Positions 51,385 through 60,212 are shown, counted from the stretch's first letter. The stretch is 64,000 bases of DNA from Desulfovibrio sp. JY (GCA_021730285.1 CP082962.1:4622983-4686982); one strand, 5' to 3'. The notes: generated by a model not told the origin, from the sequence alone. Made by a program: numbers and translations.

Positions 51385-52494
51385 TTATGTCTGCCCCAGG
51401 ACCTTTGCCAGGGCCTTGGCAAAGGCTTCCATGGCCTGTTCCCGAGCCAGGGAGATGCGAATCCAGTTGGGGTAGCGAAAGCCGGTCATGGTGCGCACCA
51501 TCACGCCCTCGCGCATGAGCTTGCGGTAGAGCAGCGTATCGGAGAGCGGCGTGCGGACCATGATGAAGTTGCCTGCCCCGCTCACGTATTCCAGCCCCAG
51601 GGCGTCGAACCGGTCGCGCAGATAGCCCTTGGCCGCGTCCACCATGCGGCGGGTGGCGGCGATGTGGCCGGCGTCGTCGGCCAGGGCCGCCGTGGCCGCG
51701 ATCTGGCCCAGGATGTTCACCGAATAGGCGATGTGGGTGCGCCGCGCGAAATCCACCGCTGCCGGAGGGCCGCACAGGTAGCCGACCCGGAAGCCGGCCA
51801 GACCGTACATTTTGGAGAAGGTGCGAAAGACCAGGACGTTGTCGTGGCGCTCCATGACGTCCATGGCGTCGGGGAAGTCCGGATCGTCCAGGAATTCGCG
51901 GTAGGCCTCGTCGAGCACCACCAGGGCCCGGCCGTCGAGGGCGGCCAGAAAGCGCCCCAGGGTGGCCCGGTTCCACCAGGAGCCGGTCGGGTTGTTGGGA
52001 TTGCACACGAAGACGACCCTGGTGCGCTCCGTGACGGCCGCCAGCATGGCCTCGGGGGACAGGGCCTGATGCTTGAGCGGCACAAGCCGGGCTTCGACCC
52101 CGGAAAATCTCGCCACCCACTCGTACACGGCAAAGGTCTTGTCGGCGGTGACAATGGCGTCGCCCGGTCCGCAAAAAGCCCGGATGACGGAGCTTATGAC
52201 CTCGCAGGAACCGTTGCCGACCAGGAATTGTTCCGGGGATTTGCCAAACTTCGCGGCCAGGGCCTGGCGCAGGTCGTAGGCGTCGCCGCTGGGGTAGATG
52301 GCTCCCCGCTCGGGTGGGAAGGAAGCGAGGGCATCCCGGGCCAAGGGGGGCGGTCCCAGGGCGTTTTCGTTGTTGTTGAGGCGAAAAAGGTGGGTCACGC
52401 CGAACTGGCGCATGAGAACCGGATCGGGCCGGCTGGGCACGTAGCGTTCGAAGGACCGGACGTAGTCCGGGACGCGGTCAAGCAAGCCGCTCAT
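51385..52494 (-). CDS. HisC-like PLP aminotransferase of the 51-57 kb module
   Basis: 369 residues, class I/II aminotransferase related to histidinol-phosphate aminotransferase: RLNNNENALGPPP, FVCNPNNPTGSWW, VVLDEAYREFL and the PLP lysine in FRTFSKMYGLAGFRVGYL. It sits away from any histidine genes and overlaps the upstream GNAT-like gene by 17 bases. I infer a pathway-specific enzyme acting on an aromatic amino acid or amino-alcohol phosphate; a second HisC for histidine synthesis is the alternative. Confidence 0.85.
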   Translation of the reverse strand: MSGLLDRVPDYVRSFERYVPSRPDPVLMRQFGVTHLFRLNNNENALGPPPLARDALASFPPERGAIYPSGDAYDLRQALAAKFGKSPEQFLVGNGSCEVISSVIRAFCGPGDAIVTADKTFAVYEWVARFSGVEARLVPLKHQALSPEAMLAAVTERTRVVFVCNPNNPTGSWWNRATLGRFLAALDGRALVVLDEAYREFLDDPDFPDAMDVMERHDNVLVFRTFSKMYGLAGFRVGYLCGPPAAVDFARRTHIAYSVNILGQIAATAALADDAGHIAATRRMVDAAKGYLRDRFDALGLEYVSGAGNFIMVRTPLSDTLLYRKLMREGVMVRTMTGFRYPNWIRISLAREQAMEAFAKALAKVLGQT

Positions 52495-53791
52495 GCTGCC
52501 AGACGACCTTGTCCGCCTGTCCTCCCTGGGGAAGGACGACCGTCGGCGCGAAGCCGGCCTGGAGCAGGTCGCCGGCCAGCGCCGCCTCCCAGGGGACGGC
52601 CAGGTCCATGTAGTAGAGGATGGTGCCGATGCCCTGGCGGCGGAAGGCCGCCACATGGGCCGCCAAATTCGCGGTCATATCCTCGCCGTCGAGAAACGGG
52701 ACCAGTTCGGCGAAATTGCGCACCCGATCATAGGTGGCGCCAAGCAGTGAATCCCGACGGGGGCGACCCGCCGGAGCGTCCACGGGCAGGATGTCCCGGG
52801 GCAGGGCCAGCCTATCATAGGTCTGACGCAGGAAGTCTTCCAGTTGCGGCGCGCACCAGACCGCCAGGCCGTTATCCTCGCGCAGATGGCGAAAGACGAC
52901 CGGATGGTGTTCCAATCGGCCGTCCATGAAGGATTGCAGGGAGCCCAGTGTCTCGAAAGACGCCTCGGGGAGATCGGACGTGGCCCGGAAACTAAGCACG
53001 ATGCTGTACGACTCGCGGGCCACCGTCTCCAGAAAGCCGTCGACCAGAAGCCGGGCCACGTTGGCGGCTTCTTCGGGGGGGACAAAGACGAAGGGCCCGG
53101 AAAAATAGAGGCCCTGCTCGCTGCACGGACTCCAGGCCAGCAGACCGGCCGTTTGTCCCTTGGCGTCGCAGGCCAGAACGCAAGTCGCCTGCCCATCGGC
53201 GACCATGTCCGGGAACTTGCCGGGCGTGCGGAAGCTGCTTGGGCATTGCCAGGGCGGGTAGACGGCGCTGGCCAGGGCGGCGGCCTGAGTGAGCTGGGCC
53301 GAATCACGGCCCGGACGAATCGTGTAGGGTGGGCGCAAGCCCTCGGGAAGATGGACCGCAGCCGCCTCCGGGTAGGCCCTGTCCACCTCGGCTTCGAGGA
53401 GGAAGCAATCCGCGCCCTTGTGCTTGAGATGGAACCGGTCAGCGGCCTTGCCGGCCAGCAACAACCCCATCTCCTCGGCAGAGGCGTCGAGTGCTCCGGT
53501 CCTGGCGCGGGAAGTGCTGTTGAGCGCGCCCAGGGAAAGGTTCGCCGCCTGGAAGGCGACCGAGGCGCGCAGCTGGTGCCGTTTGCCGGTAAGGCCGATG
53601 GCGAGCGGCCGGTTGTCCGCGGCGAGTCCGGCGAGGTACAGACAAAATTCCTCGACGGTCAGCTGGAAACGGTACCGTTCCCTCCGGCCGAAACCCGCGC
53701 GTTCCGCCAGGACGTCAGCCAGGCCGGCCACGGGACAGGCAAAAACGGTTTGCGCCGGAATCTCCAGCGACACGCAGACGTCATCGGACAT
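52478..53791 (-). CDS. GNAT-like protein with N-terminal HATPase-like domain
   Basis: 437 residues. Residues ~1-130 resemble an anti-sigma/HATPase-like ATP-binding fold (RYRFQLTVEEFCLYLAGLA, EEMGLLLAGKAADRF). The rest looks like two GNAT-type acyltransferase domains (IRPGRDSAQLTQAAALASAV ... GLLAWSPCSEQGLYFSGPF; C-terminal GIGTILYYMDLAVPWEAALA). It aligns with the 56365 product over both GNAT-like parts. Neither assignment is firm. First gene of the left-going operon, divergent from the PP-loop gene. Confidence 0.55.
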   Translation of the reverse strand: MSDDVCVSLEIPAQTVFACPVAGLADVLAERAGFGRRERYRFQLTVEEFCLYLAGLAADNRPLAIGLTGKRHQLRASVAFQAANLSLGALNSTSRARTGALDASAEEMGLLLAGKAADRFHLKHKGADCFLLEAEVDRAYPEAAAVHLPEGLRPPYTIRPGRDSAQLTQAAALASAVYPPWQCPSSFRTPGKFPDMVADGQATCVLACDAKGQTAGLLAWSPCSEQGLYFSGPFVFVPPEEAANVARLLVDGFLETVARESYSIVLSFRATSDLPEASFETLGSLQSFMDGRLEHHPVVFRHLREDNGLAVWCAPQLEDFLRQTYDRLALPRDILPVDAPAGRPRRDSLLGATYDRVRNFAELVPFLDGEDMTANLAAHVAAFRRQGIGTILYYMDLAVPWEAALAGDLLQAGFAPTVVLPQGGQADKVVWQHERLA

Positions 53792-54064
53792 ACGAAACTC
53801 CCGGCAACAGGCGTGATAGACCGCTACCCGCGTCCTGCCCCGGCAGAATATCGGATTCCCCCGGGCGCGGCAAACCGACTATGCCGGCGGGATATGTTAC
53901 GCTCGACGTTCTCTCGCCCATGGCTTACGAAAAATGGGCGTCCGTGCGTCATGGGAGATCACGGCAAACCACCCCGCAAAATCGGAAAACGCCGCGCACG
54001 GGGCGCGACGCCAACAGGGCGCAAGCCGTACATGCGGACTTGCCGCAGTCGAAACGAGGTCGCC

Positions 54065-55546
54065 ATGCATAATATGCCAGCGCATCCCGTACTCCAGTAC
54101 CGATGGGCGGTGCGGGAGCGTCGAGACGGGAAGGTCCTTGTCTATTACGGCCTGCGTAATCCGCCCCACCACCAGGAAACGGTTCTGCCCGTACCGGATA
54201 TGCTTGCCGAGCCCCTGGCCGGGCTCGATGGTTCGGCTGCCCTGGACCGTCTGCCCGAGACCGTGCACGAAAGCGAGGACTTCCGGCGGCTGGTCGCGCA
54301 GGGGATCGTGGTGGACAAACAGGATCAGCGGCAGCCCTCCACGGCCGAGCACAAGCGGACCTGCACGCGATGCGTGGCCGACGACCACTTGCTGCCGGGG
54401 CTGGAATTCGATGCCCGGGGCGTGTGCGCCTTCTGCCAGTGCTACGAGCAGGCCGAGCAAACGGGAGGTTCCGCCGGGCCGCGCAATGCGGTGGATGAGG
54501 CCACGTTGCTGTCGATCGCCGCAGGCAACAAAGACTCCCGCTTCGACGTCATGGTCCTTTGCACCGGCGGCAAGGATTCCACCTATCTGCTGTGGTATCT
54601 GTCGAAACAACTCGGGCTGCGCGTCCTGGCCGCGTCCTGGAACATGCCCTATACCAACGACACCTGCCGCAGGAACATCCGCCGTGCCCTTGAGCTGCTG
54701 CCGGATGTCGAACTGGTGGAACGGACCCTGCCGGTCAATGCCATCCGGGACGCCATGCGCGCCCAGTTCGGCCGGGTGGGACTGCCGTGCCTCTGCCCTG
54801 TCGTGGCCCATGTCCTTTTCTTCCCGCTCGCCGCCGAAGAGCGGATCCCGGTGGTCATGCAGGGGGTCGAGGAAGTCCAGCTCGCGGTCATGAGTTATGT
54901 CATGCGCAACCTGCAAGGAGGCAAGGGGCCATCCCGGCCGGCCCCCCTGTCCATTCGCGAGCAGACCCTCCAATTCCTGGGCATGGCGGCCAGCGCGCCC
55001 GAACCGCCCGATCCGTTTTCCCTGGTAGCGGATTACCTCTGCTACCAGCGTTCCGTGCGCAAGAGCCTTGACCCGATCTACGGACCGCTTGACCGCTTTC
55101 TTACGCGGGCCAGGGAGGACACCTCCGCGTTCGTGCCGCAATTCCTCCGCTTGAAGACGAATACGCTGTACGGCTCCTGGCGCGCGGCGACGGAGTTGAT
55201 GCAAAAGGAAATGGACTGGAAGATGCCCCCGGGCCAGAAGGGATTGCTGCACACCAGCTGCCGCATCGAAAAGGTCAAGGACTACTGCCAGTACATGCGC
55301 TTTCGCAACATGCGCTCCACCGCCTTTCCGCAATCCATCGTGGAAGTGAGCGCCGGGGTCTTCTTCGGGCTGCTCTCCCGTGAGGAGGCGTTGCGGGAGG
55401 TGGAGGAGCTCGGCTACCACCGCGAGCCGGAAGTCCTGGCCGAGTTGCTCGGCGACCTCGGCATAAGCGATGCGGATCGCCGTAGCCATGGCGAAACCGT
55501 CTACTCCCTTTGCGACAGCGCGTCGGGATGCCGGGGATGCGCATGA
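54065..55546 (+). CDS. PP-loop ATPase, N-acetyl sugar amidotransferase-like
   Basis: 493 residues. An unassigned N-terminal domain of ~95 residues (WAVRERRDGKVLVYYGLRNP ... EDFRRLVAQGIVV) has a feel of small peptide-binding winged-helix domains. Then a CxxC pair set (CTRCVADD ... CAFCQCYEQ), the PP-loop VLCTGGKDSTYLLWYL near residue 165, and an ending CDSASGCRGCA. PP-loop enzymes adenylate a carbonyl for attack by ammonia or sulfide. ATG 54065 follows GAGGTCGCC; the much longer frame upstream crosses the divergent promoter and is rejected. Confidence 0.8.
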   Translation: MHNMPAHPVLQYRWAVRERRDGKVLVYYGLRNPPHHQETVLPVPDMLAEPLAGLDGSAALDRLPETVHESEDFRRLVAQGIVVDKQDQRQPSTAEHKRTCTRCVADDHLLPGLEFDARGVCAFCQCYEQAEQTGGSAGPRNAVDEATLLSIAAGNKDSRFDVMVLCTGGKDSTYLLWYLSKQLGLRVLAASWNMPYTNDTCRRNIRRALELLPDVELVERTLPVNAIRDAMRAQFGRVGLPCLCPVVAHVLFFPLAAEERIPVVMQGVEEVQLAVMSYVMRNLQGGKGPSRPAPLSIREQTLQFLGMAASAPEPPDPFSLVADYLCYQRSVRKSLDPIYGPLDRFLTRAREDTSAFVPQFLRLKTNTLYGSWRAATELMQKEMDWKMPPGQKGLLHTSCRIEKVKDYCQYMRFRNMRSTAFPQSIVEVSAGVFFGLLSREEALREVEELGYHREPEVLAELLGDLGISDADRRSHGETVYSLCDSASGCRGCA

Positions 55547-56346
55547 CCGCGGACTTTTTAAACCGATCGCTCCCCATCTTCACCGAGGATGGTTTGGCGG
55601 TTTTGCGCGACAAGGTGGTCGCCCTGGCCGGCCTTGGCGGCGTGGGCGGCGGCGCGTTCCTGGCCCTGGTCCGCTGCGGGGTGACGCATTTTCGGCTGGC
55701 GGAAAACGGCGTTTTCGACCCGCCGGACATGAACCGGCAGGCCGGGGCGTTCGGCCAGACCATGGGCCGCCCCAAGCTCGACGTGTATGTGGAGCTGGCC
55801 CGGTCCATCAATCCCGACCTGGAGATCGAATGCTTTCCGGCAGGGATCACCGGGGACAACCTCGAAGGGTTCCTGGCGGGCGCCAACGTGTATGTCGGCG
55901 TCATCGATGTGGAAAAAGGCAACGACGTCAAGGCCATGACCCCTCCCCTGCTCGAAAAACACAACCTCCCCATGTTCACCTGCGGGGCCATCGGCTTCGG
56001 CGCCCTGCTGGTGGCCCATGAGCCCGGCGGCATGATGCCGGAGGAATTCTGGCGGCTGGTGCAGGAGCGGTCCGCTGGCAGTCGGGGCCTGCTGCCGTCG
56101 TTTCTGGGCGACTTGTTCGATCGTCCGGTCATGGAGCGCATCGCCGAGGGCCGGGTCTCCGGCACCTTGCCCACGACGGCCATCGGCGCTCTGGCGGCGA
56201 ACACGCTGCTCGCCTGCGAAGTCCTCGTCTCTCTGCTGCGGGGAACCGGCCTGGTGGACCGGGAGCCGGTCTTTGCCCCGCGATTCACCGTGGTGGATTT
56301 TTGCAGCCAGAAACTGGTGGTGGGCGATGTGCGTCTTGGAAAATGA
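55543..56346 (+). CDS. ThiF/MoeB/E1-like adenylyltransferase
   Basis: 267 residues. Rossmann ATP site VVALAGLGGVGGGAFLALVR near residue 30, then NRQAGAFGQTMGRPKLDV (the Arg/Lys of E1 enzymes), and CGAIGFGALLV. The zinc-binding CxxC pairs of MoeB/ThiF are absent, as in several peptide-tailoring E1 relatives. Start ATG 55543 overlaps the PP-loop stop (ATGA). It probably activates a C-terminal carboxylate of a carrier or small peptide. Confidence 0.85.
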   Translation: MTADFLNRSLPIFTEDGLAVLRDKVVALAGLGGVGGGAFLALVRCGVTHFRLAENGVFDPPDMNRQAGAFGQTMGRPKLDVYVELARSINPDLEIECFPAGITGDNLEGFLAGANVYVGVIDVEKGNDVKAMTPPLLEKHNLPMFTCGAIGFGALLVAHEPGGMMPEEFWRLVQERSAGSRGLLPSFLGDLFDRPVMERIAEGRVSGTLPTTAIGALAANTLLACEVLVSLLRGTGLVDREPVFAPRFTVVDFCSQKLVVGDVRLGK

Positions 56347-56364
56347 CCAGAAGGAGCGCTGCGG

Positions 56365-57414
56365 ATGGGCCGAGAGGAATTGATTCGGAAACTCCAGGAA
56401 TGCCGCCGGGAGATCGAGCCCGACCAGGAGATCACGATAGAGCTTTTTCGTCCCGAGGATGCTCTGGGCGTCGCCCTGGCCTATTATGAGACCTACGGCG
56501 ACACATTCCCGCTGGAGCATGTCTACGACCCCGAGGAAATCGTCCGTCGCAATGCCACGGACGACCAATACACCGTGGTCGCCCGGACGCCGCGCGGCGA
56601 GGTGGTCGGGCTGTTCGGGCTGTTCCGCCACGCCCCCAATCCCGGCGTGTACGAAGCCGGCCAGCTCATGGTCCTTAAAAGTTATCGGAAAAGGCACATC
56701 AGTACGGAATTCAGCCTGGTGGCCCATGACAGACTGCCCAAGCAACTGCGGATACCCGTGGTCTTTCTTGAGGCCGTGAGCAACCATACGGTTTCCCAGC
56801 TTATCGTTCTCCCCAGGGGCCTGGTGTTTACCGGACTCGAGGTCGAGTGCATGCCGTCCGGCGGCCAGGCCAAGGCGGACGATGCGTCCCACAAGATCTC
56901 GCTTTTTTTGATGTTCAAGTTGTTCGAAAAGCCCTCCTGCGACGTGTATTTGCCCGAGCCATACCGGACGTTTTGCGAGACGCTGTATGCGGAACTGGCG
57001 CTCCCCCGGGTGTTTTCTCCTGCGTCGGCGCTCACCGGAGAAACCGTGGCGAGCCCTTTCTTCATCCAGGAGACAGGCTTGCTACGTCTGACCGTCACCC
57101 GGGCCGGCAGGGATTTCGACGCGGTTGTTGCCGCGGCCGAAGCCAAGGCCGGGCCACGAGGCGTGCTCCAGATATACCTGAACCTTGGCGACGGAGCCGC
57201 GCCCCGGGCCGTGGCGGTACTGCGCGACAGGGGGTACTTTCTGGCCGGTTTGCTGCCGTACTGGTTCGGCGCGGACGGTCTGCTCATGCAGAAGGTCGGC
57301 CGGGTACCGGACTGGGACGCCATCCAATGCGTTGACCGCAACGCCGCCGCCATACGCGACATGGTCCGCGAGGACTTCGAACGCGCCAAGCGCAGGGAGC
57401 ACGGGTCTGCCTGA
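56365..57414 (+). CDS. GNAT-like protein, paralog of the 52478 product
   Basis: 349 residues. First GNAT-like part: ITIELFRPEDALGVALAYYE, VVGLFGLFRHAPNPGVYEAG, VLKSYRKRHISTEFSLVAHD (position of the acyl-CoA loop). Second part near the C-terminus: VLQIYLNLGDGAAPRAVAVL. It lacks the HATPase-like N-terminus of its paralog. Eighteen bases after the ThiF-like gene, with AAGGAGCGCTGCGG before ATG 56365. Confidence 0.6.
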   Translation: MGREELIRKLQECRREIEPDQEITIELFRPEDALGVALAYYETYGDTFPLEHVYDPEEIVRRNATDDQYTVVARTPRGEVVGLFGLFRHAPNPGVYEAGQLMVLKSYRKRHISTEFSLVAHDRLPKQLRIPVVFLEAVSNHTVSQLIVLPRGLVFTGLEVECMPSGGQAKADDASHKISLFLMFKLFEKPSCDVYLPEPYRTFCETLYAELALPRVFSPASALTGETVASPFFIQETGLLRLTVTRAGRDFDAVVAAAEAKAGPRGVLQIYLNLGDGAAPRAVAVLRDRGYFLAGLLPYWFGADGLLMQKVGRVPDWDAIQCVDRNAAAIRDMVREDFERAKRREHGSA

Positions 57415-57512
57415 TCCAGCGAGTGTCCGAGAGGGACCCCGAGGGGGATAACCTCGGGCTGAAGAATCGCCCCGGATGGCTAACCTCCGGACACCCGCCA
57501 GGGACCCGGCCT

Positions 57513-57653
57513 GAACGGAAAGCCCCCACAGCCAGACAAGGACTGCGGGGGCCACTTCTTTCGGCGTATGCTCTTATCGATTTATCGGTGCGCCAAATCC
57601 CGTTCCGTCCTGCGGCATCGGCTCCGTTCCATCCCCAAAGCCGAGCATGAGGC
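57513..57653. repeat. Right copy of 141-bp direct repeat
   Basis: Matches 51166-51306 with one difference seen. Here the repeat is joined to the intact gene (57574-57840). The distance between copies is 6,347 bp. Confidence 0.93.
57518..57552 (-). terminator. Terminator of the small exported-protein gene
   Basis: Same GCCCCCACAG/CTGCGGGGGC hairpin as in the left copy, 22 bases after the stop of the gene at 57574, followed on the minus strand by TTTC. Confidence 0.75.
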
Positions 57654-57840
57654 CAAGGCCGAGCCCAAGGCCCGTGCCATCGCCCAGCTGACAGATGCCG
57701 CTGCCGCCTGCCCCTGCACTGCCGGCGAATTGTCCCTGGGGATTGCCTGCATTGAAGCCAAAACCATTTTGTGCAAAGGCGGTTGTGGACAGGGATACGA
57801 AACAACACATCGCGACGACGACCATCATTTTCTTCAACAT
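57574..57840 (-). CDS. Small exported Gly-rich protein
   Basis: 88 residues. Signal peptide (MLKKMMVVVAMCCFVSLSTT, cleavage near AFAQ) and a mature part of ~65 residues rich in Gly, with GLGLGLGLMLGFGDG, a single Cys and an acidic/polar end. ATG 57840 follows AGGAGAAACCC. Family unrecognised. Its 3' end is duplicated at 51227. Confidence 0.75.
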   Translation of the reverse strand: MLKKMMVVVAMCCFVSLSTTAFAQNGFGFNAGNPQGQFAGSAGAGGSGICQLGDGTGLGLGLGLMLGFGDGTEPMPQDGTGFGAPINR

Positions 57841-57942
57841 GGGTTTCTCCTTTTCTCTACTTAGAGAGATATACGGAGGGCGACGTGAATTGGTCACTTT
57901 TGTTCCGCATTTTTACCTCAATATTTTTTTGAAGCACAACGG

Positions 57943-58977
57943 TTAATTGCGGCCGCCGCCGCCGCCACCGCCGCCACCGCCACCGCCACCACCGGAACCG
58001 CCGCCACCGCCGCCGCCGGAACCACCTCCGCCGCCGCCACCGGAACCACCTCCGCCGCCACCACCGGAACCACCGCCTCCTCCGCCGCCGCCACTCCCCC
58101 CTGAGCCGCCTCCGGAACCACTCCCACCGGATCCACCGCCGCGGCTTCCGCCTGAACCGCTCCTCTGACCCGACCCTTTGCCCGAACCGGTGCTTGTGCC
58201 GACGGACTTGCCTTGGGCGCTCCCCGTGCCTGACGCCGCCTCGGAGGATGCCAGGCCCAACGCCTGACGCGCCTGTGAAAGGCTCATATCTCCCGTGATC
58301 ACCTTGGCCGCATCTTCCGCCACCAAGGCATCGGGATTGCCGCCCTGTTTCGCATCGCGAACGAACCTGGCGATATCCAAAAGCGCGGCGGGAAAATCCC
58401 TGGCTTCAAGCACCTGGGCAACCAGACTGTTCGCCAGGGCGAGAGGGAGTCCGGCCTGGCGTACCGCCGCCATGAATTCCGCGGTCAAAACGACCTGCTG
58501 CGCCGTATGATCGGGGTGCGAGAGACAGATCTCGATATCGCCCCGCGAAAGCCCCATGCGTAACGTCTGGGCCAGACGTTCGTTCAAAGCGGCTGTCACG
58601 CCAGGACGGTTTGCCAGTTGGCGCTGGGCAAAGGCGAAATCCTCGAGCTGGTTCCGTACGGCCTCCTCGATGCGGGAAATCGGGACATGCTTGGCCAGCC
58701 CCTCTTCAATCTTGTCTATCACGAAGGCCGTATTGCCGCCCGAGGCCGAAACCTTGCCCCCGATCATAAGAAAAGCCGCCGTATCGGATTCGCTTAACCC
58801 GAAACGGTAGCCAAACCCCAAGACGCGATCGATCGCGACCTGCGAGAGGCCGGCGGTCCTCGCGGCCTCCATCGCTACGACAAGTCCCGCGCGATTTTCC
58901 GACAAGCCCGTGGAGGGCCAGAGACAGGTCATGGCAAGGACAAATCCCGCGAGCAAAACATTAAAGCGGACGAACAT
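57943..58977 (-). CDS. Secreted protein with long Gly/Ser C-terminal tail
   Basis: 344 residues. Signal peptide (FNVLLAGFVLAMTCLWPSTG), then a helical domain of ~230 residues with no known match, then a Ser/Gly linker and about 60 residues of G7S-type repeats ending GGGGGRN. The tail is encoded by GCC/ACC-rich tandem DNA (57950-58110), prone to length change. Third gene of the sigma-factor unit; its start overlaps the preceding gene by 17 bases. Confidence 0.75.
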   Translation of the reverse strand: MFVRFNVLLAGFVLAMTCLWPSTGLSENRAGLVVAMEAARTAGLSQVAIDRVLGFGYRFGLSESDTAAFLMIGGKVSASGGNTAFVIDKIEEGLAKHVPISRIEEAVRNQLEDFAFAQRQLANRPGVTAALNERLAQTLRMGLSRGDIEICLSHPDHTAQQVVLTAEFMAAVRQAGLPLALANSLVAQVLEARDFPAALLDIARFVRDAKQGGNPDALVAEDAAKVITGDMSLSQARQALGLASSEAASGTGSAQGKSVGTSTGSGKGSGQRSGSGGSRGGGSGGSGSGGGSGGSGGGGGGGGSGGGGGGGSGGGGGGGSGGGGGGGSGGGGGGGGGGGGGGRN

Positions 58978-59626
58978 GACGTCCCCCTGCCTGTTGCCGG
59001 CTGTTGTCATCCTCAATGATAAGGACAGAATTGGTATGGCCAAACCCGTCGTCTTCCTGAAGCAAGGCGCTGGAATCCGGCTTCAGGATCGTGCCGTCCA
59101 CAAGGAAGGCATACACATACCGCCCGGCCGGCAAGTGAACCGTCAGTGTAAAGACATCGCCTCCCGGGGCCTTGTGCATGACGTGACGCCCAGGCATCCA
59201 GTCATTGAAGGAGCCGATCACGGCCACGTGCCGCGCGCCGGGGATACGCGCCACAAAAGTGACGTCCTTTGCCTGCAGGGCGTCGCTGCCGGCAAGTCGC
59301 CATCCGGTCGATTCCGACGCGACGCCCTGCACAAACGACGAAGGGGGTTGCGACGCATGCCGCATAAGCGGGCCTGTCGACCAGAGCAGCATGGCCACGG
59401 CCAAAGCGGCCACGCCGCCAATGGCGACGCCCCGGATGGCGGCGCGACGCGACAACCGCTGCACCCATCTCCAGCTTCGGCGCGAAAGAGACGGTTTCTT
59501 GGGCCCGATGCGGGCCATGATCTGCGGCAAAAGCCGTTCCGGGACTTCCGGGCGCGGCAGGCCGCCAATGGCGCCGGCCAAGCGTTGCGCATCCCGCGCC
59601 GATTGTTCCTCATGTTTCCTGTTCAT
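58961..59626 (-). CDS. Membrane protein with CBM48 glycogen-binding domain, anti-sigma position
   Basis: 221 residues. A cytoplasmic ~65-residue part (RLAGAIGGLPRPEVPERLL, the usual anti-sigma helix region), one membrane span (IRGVAIGGVAALAVAMLLW, about 65-83), then a periplasmic CBM48/AMPK-type domain: VTFVARIPGARHVAVIGSFN, DWMPGRHVM and PAGRYVYAFLVDG. Its ATG overlaps the sigma stop (ATGA). I infer an anti-sigma factor that senses a glucan or another polymer. Confidence 0.75.
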   Translation of the reverse strand: MNRKHEEQSARDAQRLAGAIGGLPRPEVPERLLPQIMARIGPKKPSLSRRSWRWVQRLSRRAAIRGVAIGGVAALAVAMLLWSTGPLMRHASQPPSSFVQGVASESTGWRLAGSDALQAKDVTFVARIPGARHVAVIGSFNDWMPGRHVMHKAPGGDVFTLTVHLPAGRYVYAFLVDGTILKPDSSALLQEDDGFGHTNSVLIIEDDNSRQQAGGRHVRPL

Positions 59627-60189
59627 GCTTCTTGCCCGCCTATGGGAACCACAAACATTGCGCGCAATCGTTCAAGCCCCCGGGAAATGCGCATTTTGAC
59701 GGCGCTCACCGATATTTTCAGGGCGTCCGCGATATCCTGAATGGACAACCCCTCCTGGTAGCGCAGGATCAACACTTCCCTGGTCTCCAGGCCGAGAGCG
59801 TCCATTGCGGCGAAAAGCTTTTCACTATCAATTTTATCGATCAGAGCATCATCCGCTGTTTCATCCTGTATGTTCTCCATGAAACCATCATGGAACGCCG
59901 ATGCCGGTATTTCCACGCGCCCCTGCCTGCGGAGATGGTCGCGCGCGATATTGAGACTGAGCGTGTAAAGCCAGGGAAAAAACCGCGCCCCGACCTTGAA
60001 TTTTTCGAGTTTTTCGTAAGCCACGACAAAGGCTTCCTGGGTCAGGTCGCTGGCATCTTCGGGATTGCGGCACATGCGCGACATGAGCCCGTGAATCGGC
60101 GACTGGTAACGACGAACCAGCACGGCGTATGCGGCAGCCTCCCCGTCGAGGATGTCTTCGATAAGCTGTGTCTCGTCGTCGTAGTTCAT
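59623..60189 (-). CDS. ECF-family RNA polymerase sigma factor
   Basis: 188 residues. Region 2: YAVLVRRYQSPIHGLMSRM, DLTQEAFVVAYEKLEKF; region 4: ETREVLILRYQEGLSIQDIA and VSAVKMRISRGLERLR. RpoE-like ECF layout. First gene of a three-gene overlapping unit with the CBM48 membrane protein and the Gly-tail protein. Confidence 0.92.
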   Translation of the reverse strand: MNYDDETQLIEDILDGEAAAYAVLVRRYQSPIHGLMSRMCRNPEDASDLTQEAFVVAYEKLEKFKVGARFFPWLYTLSLNIARDHLRRQGRVEIPASAFHDGFMENIQDETADDALIDKIDSEKLFAAMDALGLETREVLILRYQEGLSIQDIADALKISVSAVKMRISRGLERLRAMFVVPIGGQEA

Positions 60190-60212
60190 AAATTGCCTGG
60201 GGCTCTTTTATC

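Noticed and set aside
52844..54064. N-terminal extension of the PP-loop protein through 52844
   Set aside because: The frame runs antisense through the GNAT-like gene and across the divergent promoter region. The good start at 54065 and the composition upstream reject it.
57947..58168. Poly-proline reading frame on the plus strand
   Set aside because: It is the complement of the Gly/Ser tail repeats of the secreted protein; no start signals.
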